Shown here piece by piece: positions 61,035 to 64,000 of a stretch of 64,000 bases of DNA (position 1 is its first letter; each line of letters begins with the position of its first letter). The notes under the pieces are model-generated. The model had not been told where the DNA came from and ran no database searches. It saw only the letters and a list, made by a program, of their open reading frames with translations. Both the position numbers and the translations under genes were made by a program. Origin of the DNA: Dioscorea cayenensis subsp. rotundata (Eukaryota; Streptophyta; Magnoliopsida; Dioscoreales; Dioscoreaceae); contig NC_052473.1 in assembly GCF_009730915.1 (NCBI RefSeq), positions 17,318,100 through 17,382,099 on the forward strand. The letters run 5' to 3'.

Positions 61035-62049
61035 TTCCTCGTTAATTATGTTTGATTTAATGCTATCTCCAGATATAATTAATTTTTAAATTGTGTGGAA
61101 TGTGTTGTTAATTAATAGTTGATTATTTGATATAATTGGATTAATTTCGTTAGAAAACGGGATCACTAAATTTTAGTGGTATTGTGTTGACGATAATTTT
61201 GGATATGACATATTTTTGATATAACCCTGTCACTGGGGGTTAAACACTGACCGTGTCGACACGTACTTCTGACATAGAATCTATAGTTTCGCACCGTCCT
61301 ATCGGTGAAGAATAACGGCTTCTGATATTCTGGCTCGGGTCACCAAGGGTAAACCTATGAGTTCAGAAATCTGACTCGGGTCACCGAGTTTAAATAAATG
61401 AGTTCTGATGTTTTGTTTTGGCACTAGTTGTTTGGAGGACTTATATGCTCGTTACTTGGTAAATTAAATTTGTTTTGAATTATTGCTGGTTTCTGGGTTT
61501 CTTTTGATATTTTTCCGTTATGTTATATTTGTATACTTTTAGAAACTATTGAACATTTTTGTGATCCCGATATTTTTAGTGGTTGCTTACTGGGCTCCCA
61601 AACTCATTAAGTTGTTTTCTCTTTTTTTTTTCCAGATCAGGAGTAGGGTTGGGTGGTGGACAACTTAGCGGGGTCGTTGAGCAAGTCGCCTTCTAGTTTT
61701 TTATCAAGTTAATAAACTTTTTTTGTTGTGAACTTAGAACTTATGTCTTATGGTTAATGTCATGTGAGACACTTATTATTTGCTTTCGTCATAATTCGGG
61801 CATTGTGCTTCTATGTTGTTTTTGAAAGTTAATGTCTTTGTTAAAGGTTGTTTTATCTAGTGTGAGACATGTTTTGAGGCCTCGTGTGATTATTTGGTCA
61901 CGACCTTGTAGGTATGCGGCCGTTTGTCAATGCTCCAGGTTCGTGGCGTGACAAAACTACTCCTCCTTCTCCTTACTCCCCCAATTAAACAACCGCCACT
62001 CCTCCCCAACTCTTGCTACCCCTCCAAAATCCCCCAACCAAACAAGGGG

Positions 62050-63930
62050 TTAAAGGGCCTTTTGGATTGCGGAATAGAAGTTGGAATAGGGGAAATGAGA
62101 AAAAGAGAGGAATAGGAATTGGAATAGGAGGAATGTTAATAATGTGTTTGATTTGAGGGTATCAACATCGGGAAAAAGTAAAATGATAGGATGTAGTGAA
62201 ATTACATCAAAATATCTTTATAAGTAAATGGTATGATATTATATAAAATAATAAATTATGTTTAATGATAAATATTTAACATGATTTATTATTAATTAGT
62301 TATAATATAAATACATATTTCAATATATTATAATTATATAATTAATCTTAATAATTTATTTAACTATTATATATTTATTAAATTAGATAATATCATGAAA
62401 TATGTTTAATTAAGTTAATTTCATTTATTGATCTTAATTTTAATTTCTCAAAATAATTTAATTGAATTATTTAATACTTAAAAATTAAATATGTAAATAT
62501 GTGATTATATTATTTAAATTATTAATAAATATTCAAATTTAATATTTTATTTTTGTTATTTATATTAATTTTAATTATTGTACTTAATTATTTACATTAA
62601 TTTCAAGTTAAGTATGTAAATATATAATTATATTATTAATTGAATTATTTAATAATTAAAAAGAGATTTTATATACCAGGGTATAGACTTCTCCCATTTT
62701 TGGGTGGAATAGGATGACTCTTCATAAAGCAATATTTTTCCGATACATGGAGGTAACTCATGCTTTTCCTAGTTATCAAACAAAAACATAAAAATAAATA
62801 TAAATTTTTTTTCAAACCGCCATTCTCCTCTCCTCTTTATTACTTCTCCCTGCTTTTGAATCAAGTAAAGGACCCGTTTGGATCATGGATTGTCTCATTG
62901 AGAGTGGGAATCACATGCACCCATGAATCATTAATTCATGTTTGGTAACTAGGAAAGGCATAAATAGTGTCTTTTCATGGTAATGGGACTAATGCATGTG
63001 GATGAGTGGCACTCCTTGAAAAAATGGGCGGTTTGGCTCTCCTTAGCATGAAAATGTCTATATTACCCCTCTATTTATATTTAATTAATATTTAAAATTA
63101 ATATAGTTAATTAATAAATTTAATTATTACAATTTAAATAAATAATTATTAAAATAATCATATTTAAATTATTTTTTATAAGTGATTTTTTTTATTTTTA
63201 TTAATTAATTATATGTTAATAAAAAATTATTACTTTAAATAATTCATTATATTAATTTAAATTAAAAATTTAAATTGTTATAATATATATATATTGATTA
63301 ACATAATAAATTAATTTAAATATCATTAATTTTTAACTATTATTATTATTGTCATTAATTTTTATTATTAATTACTGTAATTAAATATATTAATTAAATA
63401 TGTGAATTAATTATTTGACCATATTAAATTAAAATAAATAATTATATTCTAAATATTTAATAATAAATAATGGTAAATATTTATTATTAAACATAATTCA
63501 TTATTTTATACAAATGATTTTATTTATACAAAAGGGTATAAATGTAATTTTGATCCTATCTCTCTCTTACTTTTTCCTATTCCTAATTCTTATTCCCTCA
63601 AACCAAACACCTTCATTATTGTCCTCTTCTTTCCCCTTATTTTTATTGGAAATGACTTGGTGAGCTTAGATAGGTGTAGTTAGTGTAGTTCACCATTGAC
63701 ATTGTGACATCTGTCCCAAATATATATAAAAATATAATAATTTTCCTATAATATCTTTACCTTTTTTTTTTAATTATTCATCTCATGCCACGTGTCAAAT
63801 ATTCAATAGTAAACTATACTGACTACATCTATCCAAGTCATTTCCATTTTTATTCTCATTCCTCCCTTCTATTCATTCCCTTTCCCATTCTTATTGTGCA
63901 ATTCAAACCGCCTGTCTAAAAATTCAGATA
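62050..63930. mobile_element. Nested terminal-inverted-repeat element(s), AT-rich core
   Basis: The left side (62057-62160) reads TTGGATTGCGGAATAG, GGAATAGGAATTGG and GTGTTTGATTTGAGGG. The right side, reverse-complemented, matches in the same order. GGTTTGAATTGC and GGAATGAATAGAAGG come from about 63850-63925. GTGTTTGGTTTGAGGG and AATTAGGAATAGG come from about 63570-63612. The core is nearly pure A/T. A further GTTTGGATCATGGATTG block at 62876-62895 suggests another element inside. Exact borders and superfamily (hAT or PIF-like) are not resolved. Confidence 0.5.
63647..63846. mobile_element. 200-bp MITE with 7-bp target duplication
   Basis: Terminal inverted repeats TGGAAATGACTTGG, then GATAGGTGTAGTTAGTGTAG against GATAGATGTAGTCAGTATAG on the other strand, extend for about 60 bases. 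It is flanked by TTTTTAT at 63640-63646 and 63847-63853. Removing it rejoins the right terminal repeat of the surrounding element smoothly. Confidence 0.75.
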
Positions 63931-64000
63931 AATAAAAACCGTGGTGCCTGGGCTTTCGATTTTCAGAACAGGACGGTTTTCTCCCCTCGATCCGGCGCCG
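63931..64000. other. GC-richer window edge, possible start of a neighbouring gene
   Basis: The last about 50 bases rise in GC (CTCCCCTCGATCCGGCGCCG), as seen at the 5' ends of the other genes here. No frame can be assigned before the window ends. Confidence 0.25.

Larger units (their letters stand above)
55331..61953. mobile_element. Outermost solo LTR (2437 bp without inserts), 5-bp TSD AAACT
   Basis: Starts TGTGGGCCCC and ends GGCGTGACA (TG...CA). It is flanked by AAACT at 55326-55330 and 61954-61958. It is split at 55383/59565 by the middle element. The right part has long non-coding leader-like sequence, GGCTCGGGTCACC repeats at about 61340-61390 and a 20-unit TA run. No gag-pol, primer-binding site or second LTR is present inside. 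Size and the GTGACA end suggest a Ty3/gypsy chromovirus-type LTR, but the lineage is inference. Confidence 0.85.

Noticed and set aside
55331..61953. Full-length LTR retrotransposon with genes
   Set aside because: No reverse transcriptase, integrase or gag frames and no second LTR at any level; each level is explained as a solo LTR by its target duplication.

Overview
The window is nuclear DNA from a flowering plant. It carries intron-rich eukaryotic genes with GT-AG introns, plant-specific gene families (a plastid omega-6 desaturase and a plant-type PDS5 protein with a Tudor domain), AT-rich intergenic DNA and many plant-type transposable elements. I cannot fix the species. A monocot is possible, but nothing here proves it. 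There are no prokaryotic, organellar or CRISPR features and no clear tRNA or rRNA gene.

Five protein genes can be reconstructed exon by exon, and in each case the reading phases close to a full-length protein. (1) 2443-6862 (+): plastid omega-6 (delta-12) fatty acid desaturase FAD6, 10 exons, 433 aa. (2) 8202-18331 (-): PDS5 C/D-type sister-chromatid cohesion protein, 15 coding exons, 973 aa, with N-terminal helical repeats, two AT-hooks and a Tudor domain. (3) 24915-31196 (-): non-phosphorylating NADP glyceraldehyde-3-phosphate dehydrogenase (GAPN/ALDH11), 9 exons, 496 aa, with an open in-frame 84-codon upstream extension that contains a TATA box. (4) 37653-40770 (+): SDF2-like ER protein with MIR repeats, 6 exons, 216 aa, with a perfect ER-stress element upstream. 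(5) 49159-50626 (-): armadillo-repeat protein, 2 exons, 461 aa, whose coding sequence contains a telomere-like TTAGGG tract. The genes are unrelated in function and show no operon-like or cluster logic.

The rest is largely transposon archaeology. Two related Mutator-like elements lie in opposite orientation at 1-1637 (cut by the window edge) and 19708-23001. Both are full of TTTAAAC-bearing short repeats. The first holds a GC-rich, possibly captured reading frame. The second holds four about 568-bp tandem units that alternate in an A-B-A-B pattern and each encode a zinc-knuckle-like peptide. Two Mutator-type MITEs with perfect 10-bp target duplications lie at 36697-37033 and 48657-49028. A hAT-type element with an 8-bp duplication lies at 46061-46944. 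A family of small elements with terminal hairpins, embedded in (TA)n tracts, occurs at about 43.9-44.7, 46.3 and 50.9-51.4 kb. At 55331-61953 there is a three-level nest of solo LTRs, each level closed by its own perfect 5-bp target duplication (AAACT, GCATG, GAGGT). The last 2 kb holds nested terminal-inverted-repeat elements and a clean 200-bp MITE.

I found no convincing new molecular system. The most informative observations are the solo-LTR nest, the higher-order tandem array, the GAPN leader with an embedded TATA box, and the ER-stress element in front of SDF2.
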